From positions 262,832,441-262,896,440 of the forward strand of contig NC_057862.1 of NCBI RefSeq assembly GCF_019393635.1: 64,000 nucleotides of DNA, in the 5' to 3' direction. Below are positions 23,495 through 35,934 of this stretch, piece after piece. The translations under genes and the position numbers were made by a program. A model generated the notes under the pieces. It was not told the DNA's origin and made no database searches. It saw nothing but the letters and a program-made list of their open reading frames with translations. Source of the stretch: Dromiciops gliroides. Lineage: Eukaryota; Chordata; Mammalia; Microbiotheria; Microbiotheriidae. Position 1 is the first letter of the stretch, and each line of letters starts with the position of its first letter.

Positions 23495-23765
23495 AAACAT
23501 TTTTGTTTATAGTTTTGAATTCCAAATTTTATCCCTCCTCTCCTTCTCTGAGGCAGTAAGCAATCAGATATGTGTTATACATGTAAAATTATGTAAAACA
23601 TTACCATATTAGTCATTTTGTACAAGAAAACTTGAATAAAAAATGAAAGAAAGTGAAAAATATCATGCTTCAGTCTATGTTCAATCAATATTAGTTCTTT
23701 CTTTGGAAGTGGATAGTATATTTCATCATTAGTCTTTTGGGATTGTCTTGGATCAATGGAAGGGC
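23495..23765 (-). mobile_element. L1 3'UTR fragment, minus
   Basis: Matches the L1 3' end at 57930-58220 ('aagcaatcagata', 'gttatacatgt', 'catattagtcatttt'). It is 5'-truncated. Confidence 0.75.
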
Positions 23766-24194
23766 CTTCTTGACTTAGTTTCCCTACTGTGCTATTTCCT
23801 TTCTGAATAGGAATATTTCAACACCTGGTTGATTCTGAGCCTAGCTATATTACCTTGTGAATAATGTAGAATTCTGTTGCATGGTTGTTTTTTTTTTCCA
23901 AAAGGCATCTATGACTTTTACCTGTGATCATACAATTAAGGGAAGTATATCAAGATCTTCGGTAAGTCAATCAGTTACTTTTGTCTCACACTTGAGGAAA
24001 TAGTTCTGGTTTTGTTACAACTATGTTCTTTCTTTCAACTAGATAATTTGTGGACAGTGGTCAAGGACAGATTCTTTTGACATAGAATTTTCAAGAGAAA
24101 ATATTTTCCAGAAGCAGACAACTTCATAAAATACACAGCTAAATCCAAAACAATAGAGTAAGAAACCTGTTGTTTAAATGGAGTTTAATTGCAT

Positions 24195-24240
<46 letters not shown>

Positions 24241-24539
24241 ACTAAATCCTTAATATTACTCAGTACCTAAATTGTACTGGGTAGTTAGGGAAAAATCTGG
24301 AGAGATTAAACATGAAGGGATATCTCACTGGGACGTATGAATTTGGCTGCCAGGGTCAAGCTGGATTTGGGAAGTTTTAAAAAACTTTTATTGATTTTGC
24401 TTTATTGTTCTCTTTCATGATTCCCAATGCCTGTAGTGGAAATGCTTACCAAAAACTTATGTAAAAGTATCCCAAGAAGAAAACAATAGGAAGTACAATA
24501 ATGTGGTCTGAGATACACATATGTGGCCTTTGACCAAAG
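23766..24539. other. Unassigned stretch with TA microsatellite
   Basis: A TA run occupies about 24197-24238. No gene or repeat was recognised in the remainder. Confidence 0.45.
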
Positions 24540-24950
24540 GAGGGAATTGTAATAAGACAATTTTTGGCTCAGGCTTAGAAAAAATTCTTCCTCATACTCT
24601 TGAGCTTCCTGAAAGTTGGCTTGAAGCAAATAGATCATGCATCCTGAAGAAGCCTGCAGTTCAAGTTTTGGCAAACTAGTTTGCTGATCTTAATGATATA
24701 GACATCCTTATCTTTTCTCTTCTATTCTTTGTTTCCTGATGTGTTTGTTTCCTTTTCTTGTCTACATACTCACAAACTATATAAGGTTGCTGAAACACAT
24801 ATATTCTGGATTCACAGATAGATTAATAATTTTTCAGTGTAGCCTGTACTTCAGGTGTAATAAAGCTTCACTTACTATCTTGGCATAATTGATTCAGTAA
24901 TTTACATCAGTATAGTGGACCCTTGGATAATTTTTATCTCAAGATGAAGA
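24540..24950 (+). repeat. LTR-like dispersed repeat, copy B
   Basis: Related to 1735-2240 through ordered shared blocks ('cttgagcttcctga', 'catgcatcctgaagaag', 'ataaggttgct'). It carries 'gtgtaataaagcttcac', a plausible polyadenylation signal, near its right end. Confidence 0.5.
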
Positions 24951-25034
24951 AAAGTGTACCTCATTACTCTAGGTCCCCTTAAAATAATCCAGTGTCACCA
25001 ATGAGGAAGGCTAATGATACCTAGTGCCTTAGAG

Positions 25035-25285
25035 GTGGAATGAGTGGATGAAAACAATTGATTACAATGGCCATGAAGGCAACTGAAGCAGGTGCTGTGG
25101 AGTGCTTAGAGCTTGACTGGACATAAAAGATGCCAAGGTTATTTACTGCATCCCAAGCCATTACCAGTTGTTTTGACTTTGTCTTGCCACTGGACTTTGA
25201 TGACTAAGGAAGAGAGAGTGAAGCAAATGACATCACTCTGCTTCACTTAAATCCATTTATGCATGAATCAAAAGACATCGCCCAT
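25035..25285 (+). mobile_element. RTE-dependent SINE fragment, plus
   Basis: Contains 'tcttgccactggactttgatg', a following 'gaagagagagtga' block and 'ctgcttcacttaaatcc', typical of marsupial RTE-mobilised SINEs. The terminal 'ggtcctctt' tail is missing. Confidence 0.5.
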
Positions 25286-25440
25286 ACCATTCTTACCTAT
25301 CTCAAAGTCCTGTGGTGACAGGCAAGTGAAAATGCAGCAGGTGCTGATACACTGGAAGCTGTAGTCACAACCCTGAACACAGGCAGCCCAGGCTTCTCAC
25401 TAGATTTGTGACAAAATAATTATTAATAATGGATGTCTTT

Positions 25441-25620
25441 GGGGGCAGCTAGGTGGTGCAGTAGATAGAGCACCAGCCCTGAACATGAGAACCTGAGTTC
25501 AAATCCGGCTTCAGACACTTGACATTTACTAGCTGTGTGACTCTGGGCAAATCACTTAACCCTCATTGCCCTGCAAAAACAAACAAACAAACAAACAAAA
25601 AACAAAACAAAATGAAACAA
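25441..25620 (+). mobile_element. CORE-SINE, plus, in LTR copy 1
   Basis: SINE with a long (CAAA)n tail. Target duplication aataatggatgtctt on the left and aataatagatgtctt on the right. Confidence 0.9.
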
Positions 25621-25872
25621 AAATAATAGATGTCTTGGGGGGACCCAGGGACCCAGTCTTAGTCAGCTTCACCCCCACTAGAAAGTTTAGTTCAGGAATT
25701 TTAGCTGGTCTCTTTCAGAACCAGATGACAATAGAGATAAGCTTCTTTGTATCTAGGTCAGTGAAGTAAGGAGATTACAGCCACACCTATGTGAATGAAT
25801 TTATCCCCCTCAGGGGGGAATCTGTCTTGAACTAGGCCCCGAAGTCATCAAGGTAGAGTTCATTTTATATTT

Positions 25873-26040
25873 ATTTATTTATTTATTTGGGCAGGGCAGT
25901 GAGGGTTAAGTAACTTGCCCAGGGTCACACAGCTAGTGTCAAGTGTCTGAGGTTGGATTTGAACTCAGGTCCTCCTGAATCTAGGGCTGGTGCTTTATCC
26001 ACTGTGCCCCCTAGCTGCCCCAGGCCACCTAGCTCCCCCA
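25873..26040 (-). mobile_element. CORE-SINE, minus, in LTR copy 1
   Basis: TTTA-rich tail at left. Target duplication gttcatttta(t) at about 25858 and 26041. The right end has a partial second 'ccacctagctcccc'. Confidence 0.88.
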
Positions 26041-27550
26041 GTTCATTTTAATATGGACCACCCTCAGGTCCTGTCAAGCAATGGAATTGAATTATGCTAG
26101 CCAATTAGCTTTGATCAGTGTGTAAGAGCCACCTCTATCAGAAGAGGAAAAAGACTCAGATCACAAGGCAAATGCCATTCTAGGCTTGCACTCTAGTCAT
26201 GGAAGACTGTCAGTTGGTGATTGCTCTCCTTTTAGGACAGAATAGGTAATGTAGAGACAATATGGCACTGGGGGGGGTGGGTTTGGCTTGGGTTAAATGC
26301 CACATGATCAACTCTTTACTAACATTTAATATAATTTAATAATAAATGCTTAATGCCCAAAACTGGTGCGATGGCCATTAATTTATAAGTAGCAATATAG
26401 TTTATAGAAAAAAAGTCAGTCTGGCCCTCAATATTTTAGCTAAACCCAGCTTAGTTACCCAATATTTTAGATAACTCAGACTGAAGCAACAGTGGGATCC
26501 AGCAGCCTCTTGAGTATTCAAGCAGCCTTTTGAAAGGACCACACTGTTTCCCTGATTGAGTGAGAAAGGGGCTAAAATTGTCTGCTTCACCCAATGCTGA
26601 CATCTTTACCACGGCAGGTAGAGATCCCACCCTGTAGTTGAAACACACAAAAATATACAATTAACTTTTGTGAAGTTTATTCCATTCACCATCAGTACAT
26701 GGAATGCATACATACTTATGGTCAACACAAAATCCAGTAGATCTGAAATATGAATAGCTCTTGTTGTGAGAGGATTCAACAGGTATCACATCTAAATAGC
26801 AGCCCTGAGTGAAATAAGGCTAGCAAACGAAGGCTTACTGAAGTCAGAATTGGATACACATTTTTCTGGAGCAGCTGTTGTGAAGGGAAATGTCACAAAA
26901 CTGGTGTAAGTTTTGCAACTAAACTAATGTAGTCAACAAGCTTGTATGCTTACCAAAAGGAGCGAATGACAGGCTCATAATAATATGATTGCTAGTTGCA
27001 GGAAAGTGCCATGTTACCATCATCAGTGTATATGCTCCCATCATGATGAACATGGATGAGGTCAAAGAAAAAATGTATGAAGACCTGGAGACCCTCATCA
27101 TCAATGTGCTGAAAGACGACAAGCTTATAATTCTGGGTGACATTAATGCAAGAGACTTCCAGAGAGAGGGAGTCCTTGAGAGGAGTAGAGTCAGAAACAG
27201 CAATAGCCATGGTCATTTACTACTGAAGAATTGTGCATCTTCTAATCTTTTCATTACCACTACTATCTTTTGTTTACTTAAATGCAATAAAACTTCATGA
27301 ATATACCCTTGCAGGAAATATTTGCATTTAATAGACTACATCATTGTTAGAAGAGACAGATAAGATGTGAGAGTGATGAAGGTGATATATGATACAGAGT
27401 GCTGGACTGATCATAGACTTATCCTCTTTAAACTAAATATTCACATTCAAGGACAGCTACAGCCTCAAGACTTAATGTCAACAGATTAGAGCACTTCTCT
27501 GAGCAAGAATAGTTCATTGCTAACTTGGATGGAAAGCTGAACCAAAACAG

Positions 27551-28036
27551 TTGTCAACAGTGGAACAGAAAGGGAGTGGCCAGCTTTCAGAGGTTTGGTG
27601 TATTATACCACATTTACTCATTTGGGCTAGAAGACTAGCAAACATCAAGATTATATTGATGAAGAATGATGGGCAAATTCAGAAGCTGCTAAATGAAAAA
27701 CAAGAGCTCCAAAGGGTTTCCAAGCAGGATAGTTCATCCATCTTTAGGAAGGCAATGTTTAACTCTATTGAAAGTAAAGTGCAAGTGAAACTTAGAGAGA
27801 TGAAGAATTCTTGGTTCAGTAGGAAAGCTGATAAAATTCAGTTTTATACTGATAGTAGTGATTCAAACCACTTTTATGACACCCTGAAGTCTATTTATGG
27901 GCCAAAGAGCTATGGTGCAACTCAATTACTCAGTGCTGATGGAGCCACATTGATTAGTGATAAGGGTTTGGTCCTAGATAAATGGGCTGAATGTCTCCAA
28001 AGTGTTCTCAACAGACCATCATCAATCAATGCTTAA
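27551..28036 (+). pseudogene. RTE LINE ORF fragment, 161 codons
   Basis: Longest surviving frame of the RTE element, covering the segment between endonuclease and reverse transcriptase. It includes 'KADKIQFYTDSSDSNHFYD', 'SIYGPKSYGATQLLSADGAT' and 'ISDKGLVLDKWAE', which are typical of this region in RTE/BovB proteins. It lacks catalytic motifs of its own and is flanked by stops, so it should not be read as a host gene. Confidence 0.75.
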
Positions 28037-28437
28037 GCCATTGACCCCATGCTGAAGTCAATCCCTTCCTAGCTGAACTTCCAACTGAAGTAGAGTTTTG
28101 AATGCCATTAGTTTTCTCTCATATGGAAAAGTGTCTGGTACTGGTTCTATTCCAGTCGAGATTTACAAGGCAGGGGTTCCACTGCTCATAGAAAAGCTGA
28201 CTGAAATCTGGGTTCTATGGCAAGAGGAAGTTATCCTCTAGGAATTCAAGGATGCCTTCGTTGTCCATCTCTATTAAGATAAACCAAATAGATTGTCACA
28301 GGGATGGGAGGGTCTCTTTCAGTTATTGCTGGTAAGATTTTTGCCAGAGTCCTCCTAAAGAGGCTGATGCTTCACCTGGAAAAGGTTCATCAATCTAAGA
28401 GGTAGTGTGGCACAATCCATGGAGAGCAGTTGCCATG

Positions 28438-28942
28438 TGTGGTAAAAAAATATGAAAGTTTTTTAACAGTCGGTTAGGATAACTGAAAGACACCAGTTTT
28501 TTTTTAAGGACCACCCTTTTGGGGAGGAGACCAATGGCATGAGCTACACACGCCAGTCCGCCTGCTGCGCACGTCAGACTGCCTGCTACGTACTCGACTT
28601 CTGGGGTGCGAGCTTAAAAGGCAAGGAGAGAACGGAAGTGGTGTTTTTTCCTGCTCTGCTGGTCTCCTGACTGAGCTGCACAGACGGTCTCTCTCTCCCC
28701 AAAGGTGGCCTTCTCTTTTGGTGAGTTTTATACGAAATATAGACTAAGCTTAGACTTAAGACTATTTGTATTGTGTTTCTACTTTCCTATCCTTCTAATC
28801 AACATCACCTTGTGACTACCATACAATAAAAGGTCTATCTAGAAAACCAGAAGCTTCTTCCATTTACTAGTCTGGGAGATAAATTAAGGGAAAGGTTAAG
28901 TAGGGTAGATTTATGATCTAATATCCAATTTTAAATCTCACA
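28438..28942 (+). mobile_element. Solo LTR, plus, inside RTE LINE
   Basis: 505 bp starting 'tgtggtaaaa' and ending 'aaatctcaca'. The 4-base repeat catg flanks it (28434-28437 and 28943-28946). It has a CpG-rich U3 with 'gaccaatgg' (CCAAT-type) at about 28519, 'cttaaaagg' at about 28613 as a TATA-like box, and AATAAA at 28825-28830. Four-base duplications are typical of gamma/ERV1-class insertions. Confidence 0.8.
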
Positions 28943-29229
28943 CATGGAAATGACAGAGATGAGACCAGTACCAGACTTCATGGTCAAGAAAAGTTTCTGA
29001 ATAGATCCTTAATTTGTCAAAGGTAGTGGTTCTATATTCTCTTTTCCCAGAAGAACAGGCATACATCCCAAAGTATATGTCTATTTCTATAAATTTTAAG
29101 ATACATTTTTGTTTGCTTTAGTCTCTAAAAATGTTTTTTTTTAGAATGCATTTGTTCATTATGGTTATAACACATGAGAGCTTTTTTGAATTTCTCTCTT
29201 TTTGCATGATTGGTTTATTCTTTGGATTC

Positions 29230-29956
29230 ATAATGTAAACGCTAAAATTAGCCTCAAGCCCCAAACATGCTGCCTCTCCCCCAGCGCTTCTGCTCTCCCT
29301 GCACCTAAGCCTTGTGCGTCTAGCCCAGCCCATGCCCGCTCAGTGGGGATGAGCACAAAGGGCCTCACGCACGTGCCAGCTTCCTCTGCCCAGCCCCCAG
29401 CTCCCTGGATCCCAGCATGGGGCTATGCCTGCCTTGGGGGCACCAACAAATTAGCTTGGCATGTGTGGGCACTGTCAGCTGGAGTTTCAGGAGGACAAAG
29501 AAGGGTTATATACCCTGGGGGGCATACAGTGAAAGGAAGGGACTGAGAAAAGGGAGACTGAGAAGGGGAGATGATGAGAGGTAGTGAAGCAGAGGAGGCA
29601 ACTGACAGTGAAGGTGAAGGAGGGCGTCAGTAGTGAAATCGAGTGCTGTAGAAGGATGCTACAGAGGCTGATGGAGGGGTGGAACAGTGAAAGGAGAGGG
29701 GAAGCTACAGAGAAAGTTAAAATGTAGTCAGGTTGTATTTTACTTTTGTTATCCTTGTCTCTAAATTTGTTCCATATAAATAAACCCTGTATTGTATTAA
29801 ATCGAAAGAGGCTTCTTAATCTTTTAAAAAAAATCTGTCTGGGAGGCAGTGGGGAAGGGGGAGCCTCCCAATTGGCTCTTCCCATATTAAATTAAAAGCA
29901 GTCAGATAGCCAGTCAGGAGTTCACAGATTAGGGCCCAGTTAATATAATTTTTACA
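29230..29956 (+). mobile_element. ERV LTR with leader remnant, plus
   Basis: The CpG-containing left part resembles a U3. 'gggttatatacc' at about 29504 fits a TATA box, AATAAA is at 29779-29784, and the sequence ends 'tttttaca' at 29956. 'atggtgaccatggcagga' follows immediately and resembles a degraded primer-binding site starting TGGTGACC. The left boundary is not defined. Retroviral genes were not recognised downstream. Confidence 0.55.
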
Positions 29957-29989
29957 TTGAATGGTGACCATGGCAGGACTTATGGGCCA

Positions 29990-32227
29990 GTTATAATTTT
30001 TCAGATGCTAACACAGTTATAATTTTTTAGATAGCTTATAGTTATAAGTTAACAGACAGTAGTTAATAATTTTTTTACAATGACATCAAACTAAAAAAGG
30101 CCTTTAAAAATTCCAGTCTAAGTGAACTCATTTCCTTTTCAAAATCATTTAAGATATCAGAATTATTTTTGATGTTTATTTCATTTTTATGGAAGTTTTT
30201 AGAGTTTGTGTTATAGTGAACATCTTCAATGTCTTCAGGTTCTTCAGGTTATCCTTCAGATTTAAGTAACTCCTCAATTTCTGTTCTTATTTGATACAAT
30301 CTGGTTTTAGGAATGAAGTTGTTGGGTTTTTGTTTTGTTTTTACAATTTCTCTTCATCGATCTGCAATATGTAGTTGTATAACTTGGAGCTAAGAATATT
30401 GTTATTCAAATTAATATGTTGCCCCTCCTTTTTTGCAACAAAAATACTGAAATATTTGTGTTTTTATGATTGTTAATAATAAATAAGGGTTCCAGTTGTG
30501 TTAATGGTCTAGTGTTGGTGTAATATGTCATGAGCATGTTTCATGCATACTCATGGTTAGTCCACTTTAGGGTTAGGTGCTATCAATACTGAATAGTTTC
30601 CAGGAGGTTGGTTGGATATTGGTGTTTTCCTATTTCTTTAATGTATTTTGCCTGTCTGTAGTACCAAAAAAATGAATGAATACTGAATGTTCCACTGAAC
30701 AGCTAATCATCAAAATAGTTCCTTATATGGACTACCTATAACCCTATGCCTCCCAATTTGTTCCTTAGATTCATAAGAGCAGTTAAGACAATGACTAGCT
30801 AAATCTAATACAAGCAGAAGTATTGTCAGTGGCCCATTTCCCAGCTTTTGAGGGTTCCCACCAAGCCTTCAAATTGAGGAGATTCCCTCTACTAATATAG
30901 TTGGCTACCATTCTGAAAGGGGCACTGAGGTGCAAGCATATGTCAGAGATAGGTTTTGAATCAAGGTTGTCTACACTCTGAAGCTCTCCAACTACTCCTT
31001 TTGACTATAAAATATAAATTATTAGGTAGAATTAAAAAACAACCAACTAAGTGCTTTGATGTTCTAAAATAAGTGAATATAACTTTTTATATATAAACAC
31101 TTGATCTCTAGTCCCTCTAGGCTCTTGTAATCCAAAATAACTCAATCTGAAATGTTCCATAAGCAATAGAAAGATGGATTAAAGCTCCAACTTTATATAG
31201 CATTTGAATCTAAAGAAATTGACTTATGAAGGAAAAGACCTAAATAAACAACTTGGACTTGAATTTCATGCTTCTAACAAAAATTAAAATAACCAATCAT
31301 TCAGGTCATTGTCATCATAAATTTAATTTCAAAGTGTGTAATATCCATTTTTAGTATTAAATTAACACATCAATGAGCATTTTCAACAAAACCTTGGTTT
31401 ATCTAGAGCAAACAGTGCAAATATGATCTTCTGTTCCTAAAACAAAAAAATTTATGTATCTGAATTATTTAGTAAAAATTCTGAATATCTGGGCAAAATG
31501 ATAAAATGAAAGCAAATGCCACATTGAAAGCAGAAAAGTACCTGTCATAAACATATAGGATGTTACAAAATGCTAATATGTATGCATAACTTGTACTAGC
31601 CAACATTTGAAATGGACATTAAAAAACCTGACAAATATAAACTCATATTGGAGTTTTAAAAAGCCAACCAAACTTTTAGCACAATGTTATATGCAAAATA
31701 GAACATTCTCTGGCAGTGGCAACTCCTAATCCAAGTGTAAACACCTTTCCCACTAAGGGACCCAGGATTTGAACTCAAGCAAACTATATAAAATCCTAGG
31801 GTGACTTGACCCCAAAGATAGAGGATGAACCTCTTCTCTTACTTTCTGGCTTACCTGCTCCACAGTAGCATTCTGGGGAAAATCTCTAAAACAAATGTGA
31901 GATTTGATTCCAGTCTAGGGTCTTTCCCTGAAAGATTAACAGATTCACTTCTAGAAAGTTACTCAGTGCACAAAGAAGTAGATATCAGGTATAAGAACTT
32001 TATTTCCCCCATCACAAAATACATACATAAATTACAAAAGACTCATAAATTTACATCAAAAAAGGCTTCAAACAGGAAATAGCAATTGATACTTAAAATA
32101 TTAAAGCACGAACCATTTTGTGGGACTGCTAAACAGATTCCAGTTTCACCTCAGATTTATACTTTCCAAACAACTCACAAATTTGGGTCCCCTAGAAAGT
32201 GATGATCTGTCTCAAGCTTTCTTAGTC
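29990..32227. other. Largely unique AT-rich sequence
   Basis: No ORF, RNA gene or repeat could be supported. Confidence 0.45.
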
Positions 32228-32410
32228 ATCAGGCAACTAGATGGTAAGTGCTGGACTCAGTAGGGAGTCACAAATTCCTGAATTTGAATCCTGCTTTAGG
32301 CATTCATTAGCTGTGTAATTAATTGAGCAAGTAATTTACCCTCTCAGACTCAGCTTTCTCACCTGTAAAATGGGGGAACTAAATAGGATATACTTCACAG
32401 GATTATTTTT
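32228..32410 (+). mobile_element. Old MIR/MAR-type SINE, plus
   Basis: Diverged CORE-SINE: 'ggcaactagatgg', 'gaatttgaatcctgctttaggcattcattagctgtgt', then 'cctgtaaaatggggg'. Too decayed to assign a subfamily. Confidence 0.65.
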
Positions 32411-35400
32411 GACCAAAGGAGAAAACAATAAAAACCAAAGATCTTAACTAGATCAATACTTAAGTAAAAATAAGGAAATCCTATCATGACAACTCAGAAG
32501 ATGAACACATATGTCTATATATTTGTAATTTCTCATATTTTTCTTTATGATTCCAATAAGTAAGATAGTTTGAAAAATTTTCCTGTTTCCAAGTCCAGCT
32601 GGCCATTAGGACTCACATTATTTTATTAGAACAAAAATTGGAGAAAAAAATCAAAGGCCACAAAATCTGCAAATCTCTCATTTATCTCCCAACTTTTCTT
32701 ACTATATCCCCCCCCCCCCCCCCTTAGCCCTCTGTCATTCATCTACGCCAGCTAGGAAGGTCACAAAGAGACACTACAGTATCCAGAATAAAATGCAGCC
32801 TTCTTTTCAAAGTGCAGGCTCTGAATTAATGGGAAGAATGCTTTGGCATAGCTCTGCCACCACCAAAAGAAGTTTCTGAAATAGCTAAATCTAAAATAAA
32901 TCAAGAAGGAAATGTTCTCTAACTTTATTGTCCCATTTTTCTGAATCTTAGCGTCCCGACTTTCCCACTGGTTCGAGGAATGTTACCAAGGGATCTCTGA
33001 GACTGCTGCAGGGGAGTCTTTCCTCTTTCTTCCTTGAGCTTCTCAAGGAAAAGGCTTTTTCACGGAGAGGAGTGTGGTTTTTCTCTGGGGTTTTTAAGCT
33101 GTAGACTCCCCTACTGCAAGCCAGCTTGCCTGGTGGAGTGGAGGGGTAGGGAGCATCTACAACTCACTTTGTGAACAGAAGCAAGGGCACTGGCACACAG
33201 TTTCTTATTCAGCTACAGATTCTTTTTGGTATTCCTACTCTTTTCTCCTTCGCTCCCAGCTACCCCCTCGCTTCCTTCTCCCTAGACCCATATCTTTCAA
33301 ATTCTACTTCTGAAAAGTAGCTTGAAGTACTGGATATCCTCGCTGCTGGCCAATTAGAACTAAGACGATATTGGATGGCGGTGGGGGTGGATTAGGGAGT
33401 TTGGGAGGAGGTAAGGGTAAAACTAGAGTTCATGTTTTCTGTTCAAGACAGTGTACTCTTTCATTGTATACCTAAAAGGACAGCTACGAAAACTGCATGT
33501 AGGCTTTCTTTCCCTTGGGTGAGAAGAATGAAGACTGGTAGATGATTCCTTAACAGCCAGAACGGGATATTTCTATCACTAAAAGAAGGAGCTGACCATC
33601 CAAAGGAGACCATCTGGAGTCAAGTCTCAACCATTGACTCCAGCCGGATTTACAAACCCCTATAATCCTTCGAATTTCTTATGGCATGTTCTTTATGAAG
33701 GCAATCAATGAACAGTCGGTCTCCTTTGTGATCCTGTTGGGGAGAAAAAGAAGAGGGAAAATTCTAAACCTTGAAGAGCCGGGTTGAGGCAAACAAGATA
33801 GACTTCTTCCTAGCCCTTAGTGGAATGACCTGAAAGTGTTTTTTTCTTTTGCCTAAGAAAGAATTTTAGCTTTTCTAAATTTCAGTTGAAGGAAAGGTTG
33901 GTTCCAAGAAGAGGAGAGGAAGGGAAAAGTGGAGTTTTTGGAAAAGCTGGGGAAAAAAATGGAAAAGTGTCGTCGTAGCTTGGAATTCCATACAGTCCTC
34001 CCCGGTTCTTCCTTCCGTCCAGATAGAGCCTTCAACTAACCTTTACTCTCCACGTCCATCTTTCCATTCCCCATCTGTTGCTAACTGTAACCTGTGCTCT
34101 AAGGAGCACTTCCAGCATTAATCCTATTTTTCCTCTGGCAGATGACCTTAGTTTACTAAGCCAGTTTTGCTGTTTTCTTGAAACATAAACATAGCTGGGC
34201 ATCTGTAATGTGCCGAAATTGGGGAAAAATATTATCAATCCTTTCCGGTTTATAAGGGGAAAAAAGAGAGAAAGCTGGAATGTTTCTTCGTGCATGTTCT
34301 TGCATCCTTCTTTTTTCAGTGACAGTTTCCGCGCCTTTGTTTCCTTTTGTTGAAGCTGATACTCTTCTTCTGGTGTTTTACCCTGGTCCAGTAACATTTC
34401 ATTACCAAAGGGCAGCAGTAGCATAATAATTTCGTTCCTAAAGGATTGAAAAGAATCGACAGTGTGAGTACATATTCGTTTTACCCTCTCTGCCCCACCC
34501 GCCAATACTTCCACAGCACTCCCTTCTAGGGATTTAGAGAATAGAATTTGGCAATTTTAACACTCCCAGAATGGGGGTGGGGGGAGGGAAGGAGGGGCGC
34601 AAACTAAAGAAGGGCTAATGCAGTTGAGATTTCATTTTACTCCTCCCATTTCCACCACTTGGTCACTTGCTTCACCTCCTTTACTGCAGAGAAGATAGCG
34701 ACTTCTGGGACTGGGTTGGGGCTCTTAATTGTAGAGCACACCAGTCTGCAAAACCGCCTTCATGCTGCAGAGAGGAATACAGCTCTTCTGGCTCAGTCCG
34801 CTAAAGCTGCAGCTGCTTGAATGCGCCACAGGGAGGAGGATGGCTCGGGAGTCCACCCTAGCAGAGGAAACTAAAGGGAGCATCTTACTGCAAGCTTTCT
34901 CCTTTGCCAAGGGCTGGGGAAGCTCAGCTTTAGACACCGATTTGCTTTAGGAACGGGAGAAAGCAGGAGAGGCGCTGTGTGTAGGCTGAGTGTGGGAAGG
35001 TGGCGAATTGGTGCAGACAGATCGGAGGTTTGGGCGAATTTTTTTTTTCCCTTTCCTTTCTTAGAGGATGTGAATGGCTTCTCTGTAGACAGATCACGGG
35101 GATCCTTCTGAGAATTTGGGGTTATGAACCCAACCCACTTATTTTGAAAGGTCAGTTATATCAGAAAAGAAATGAAAGTACAATTGGAACGGGGTGGAGC
35201 AGACAAGAAAAACCTTTTGGAAGCATACAAGAGAAAAGGAAGAAAAGAAATCTTAAGACTTTAATAATCTTCCCTTTGCCTGACCTTCAGTTTCCCCAAA
35301 TCGGCTGTTTAATATTTTTGAGTTTCAATTTATCTTGTATTTCGTGAACCTATTCCTAGAAAATCTTTGCGTGTGTGTACGTACCAATCTATAGATATTG

Positions 35401-35930
35401 TTGATTAGACTGCTCCCAAACAATACCTTAAATCGACGATTCCGACAAATGCTTGGATTATGGGGAAAATCAGATAATGAGATCTAGACCCTTTTGGCGT
35501 CACAGACTCTAGCACCTTCTGCGGAGCTATGTGTGTGTGAGTTGACAGCTTTATACCGATGCTTGAAGTCCAGATATATCGCAAGGTCAATCGATGGTCT
35601 TTTGACCCAATTTGTTTCCTGTGCCATATACTTATATAGTTTATTTAGAAAGACGTACATTCCTTTTCACAGAAATTGCTGCCAAAAGTTCAGCCATTTT
35701 AAAGCGGAGGTCTTGAGTGTTGCACTCAAACCTGCTTTTATAAGCAGTTAGACACAGTTCTCTTTCCCGTCTCCCGTCCCCTAAATGTCCCTGGCTCTAG
35801 AATTACGTGGATTTGGGTTGGCCTCCTACTAGAAGGAAACGTGACCAAAATGTTATGTATTCCAGACGCTTGATTCTGCTGTCGTTTTCTATGTGCACGG
35901 AAGAGGATTGTGCAGAGGAGCAGCAGTGCT
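32411..35930. other. Mostly unique sequence upstream of the CpG-rich block
   Basis: Contains a 16-base poly(C) run at 32708-32723 and no recognised transposon. Open frames such as the 160-codon minus frame at 34032-34514 have no recognisable domain. GC content seems to rise towards 33-36 kb, as expected near a promoter. Confidence 0.4.
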
Positions 35931-35934
35931 TCCT

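Larger units (their letters stand above)
25411..26440 (+). mobile_element. LTR family copy 1, plus, with two SINEs inside
   Basis: Collinear with the reverse complement of 61870-62842. Shared blocks run from 'attattaataatggat' through 'agttcatttta', 'attgaatta/gatgctaacca' and 'agctttgatcaatgt' to the R region with AATAAA at 26341-26346. SINEs occupy 25441-25620 and 25873-26040. The right boundary is uncertain. Confidence 0.65.
26680..29020 (+). mobile_element. RTE/BovB-type LINE, plus, interrupted by solo LTR
   Basis: Translated pieces follow the order of an RTE-clade protein. The endonuclease spans about 26680-27420 ('ILGDINARD', 'HLLLKNCASSNLF' and a 'DYII' segment followed by 'CWTDHRLI'). 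The linker is at 27551-28036. Then comes the start of the reverse transcriptase ('VIAGKIFARVLLKRLMLHLE' at about 28320-28385). A solo LTR interrupts it at 28438-28942, and the LINE then fades near 29010. Many stops. The relation to the clade that includes BovB is from recalled family patterns. Confidence 0.75.

Noticed and set aside
27551..28036. 161-codon frame as an independent gene
   Set aside because: Its motifs and neighbours are those of an RTE LINE protein.
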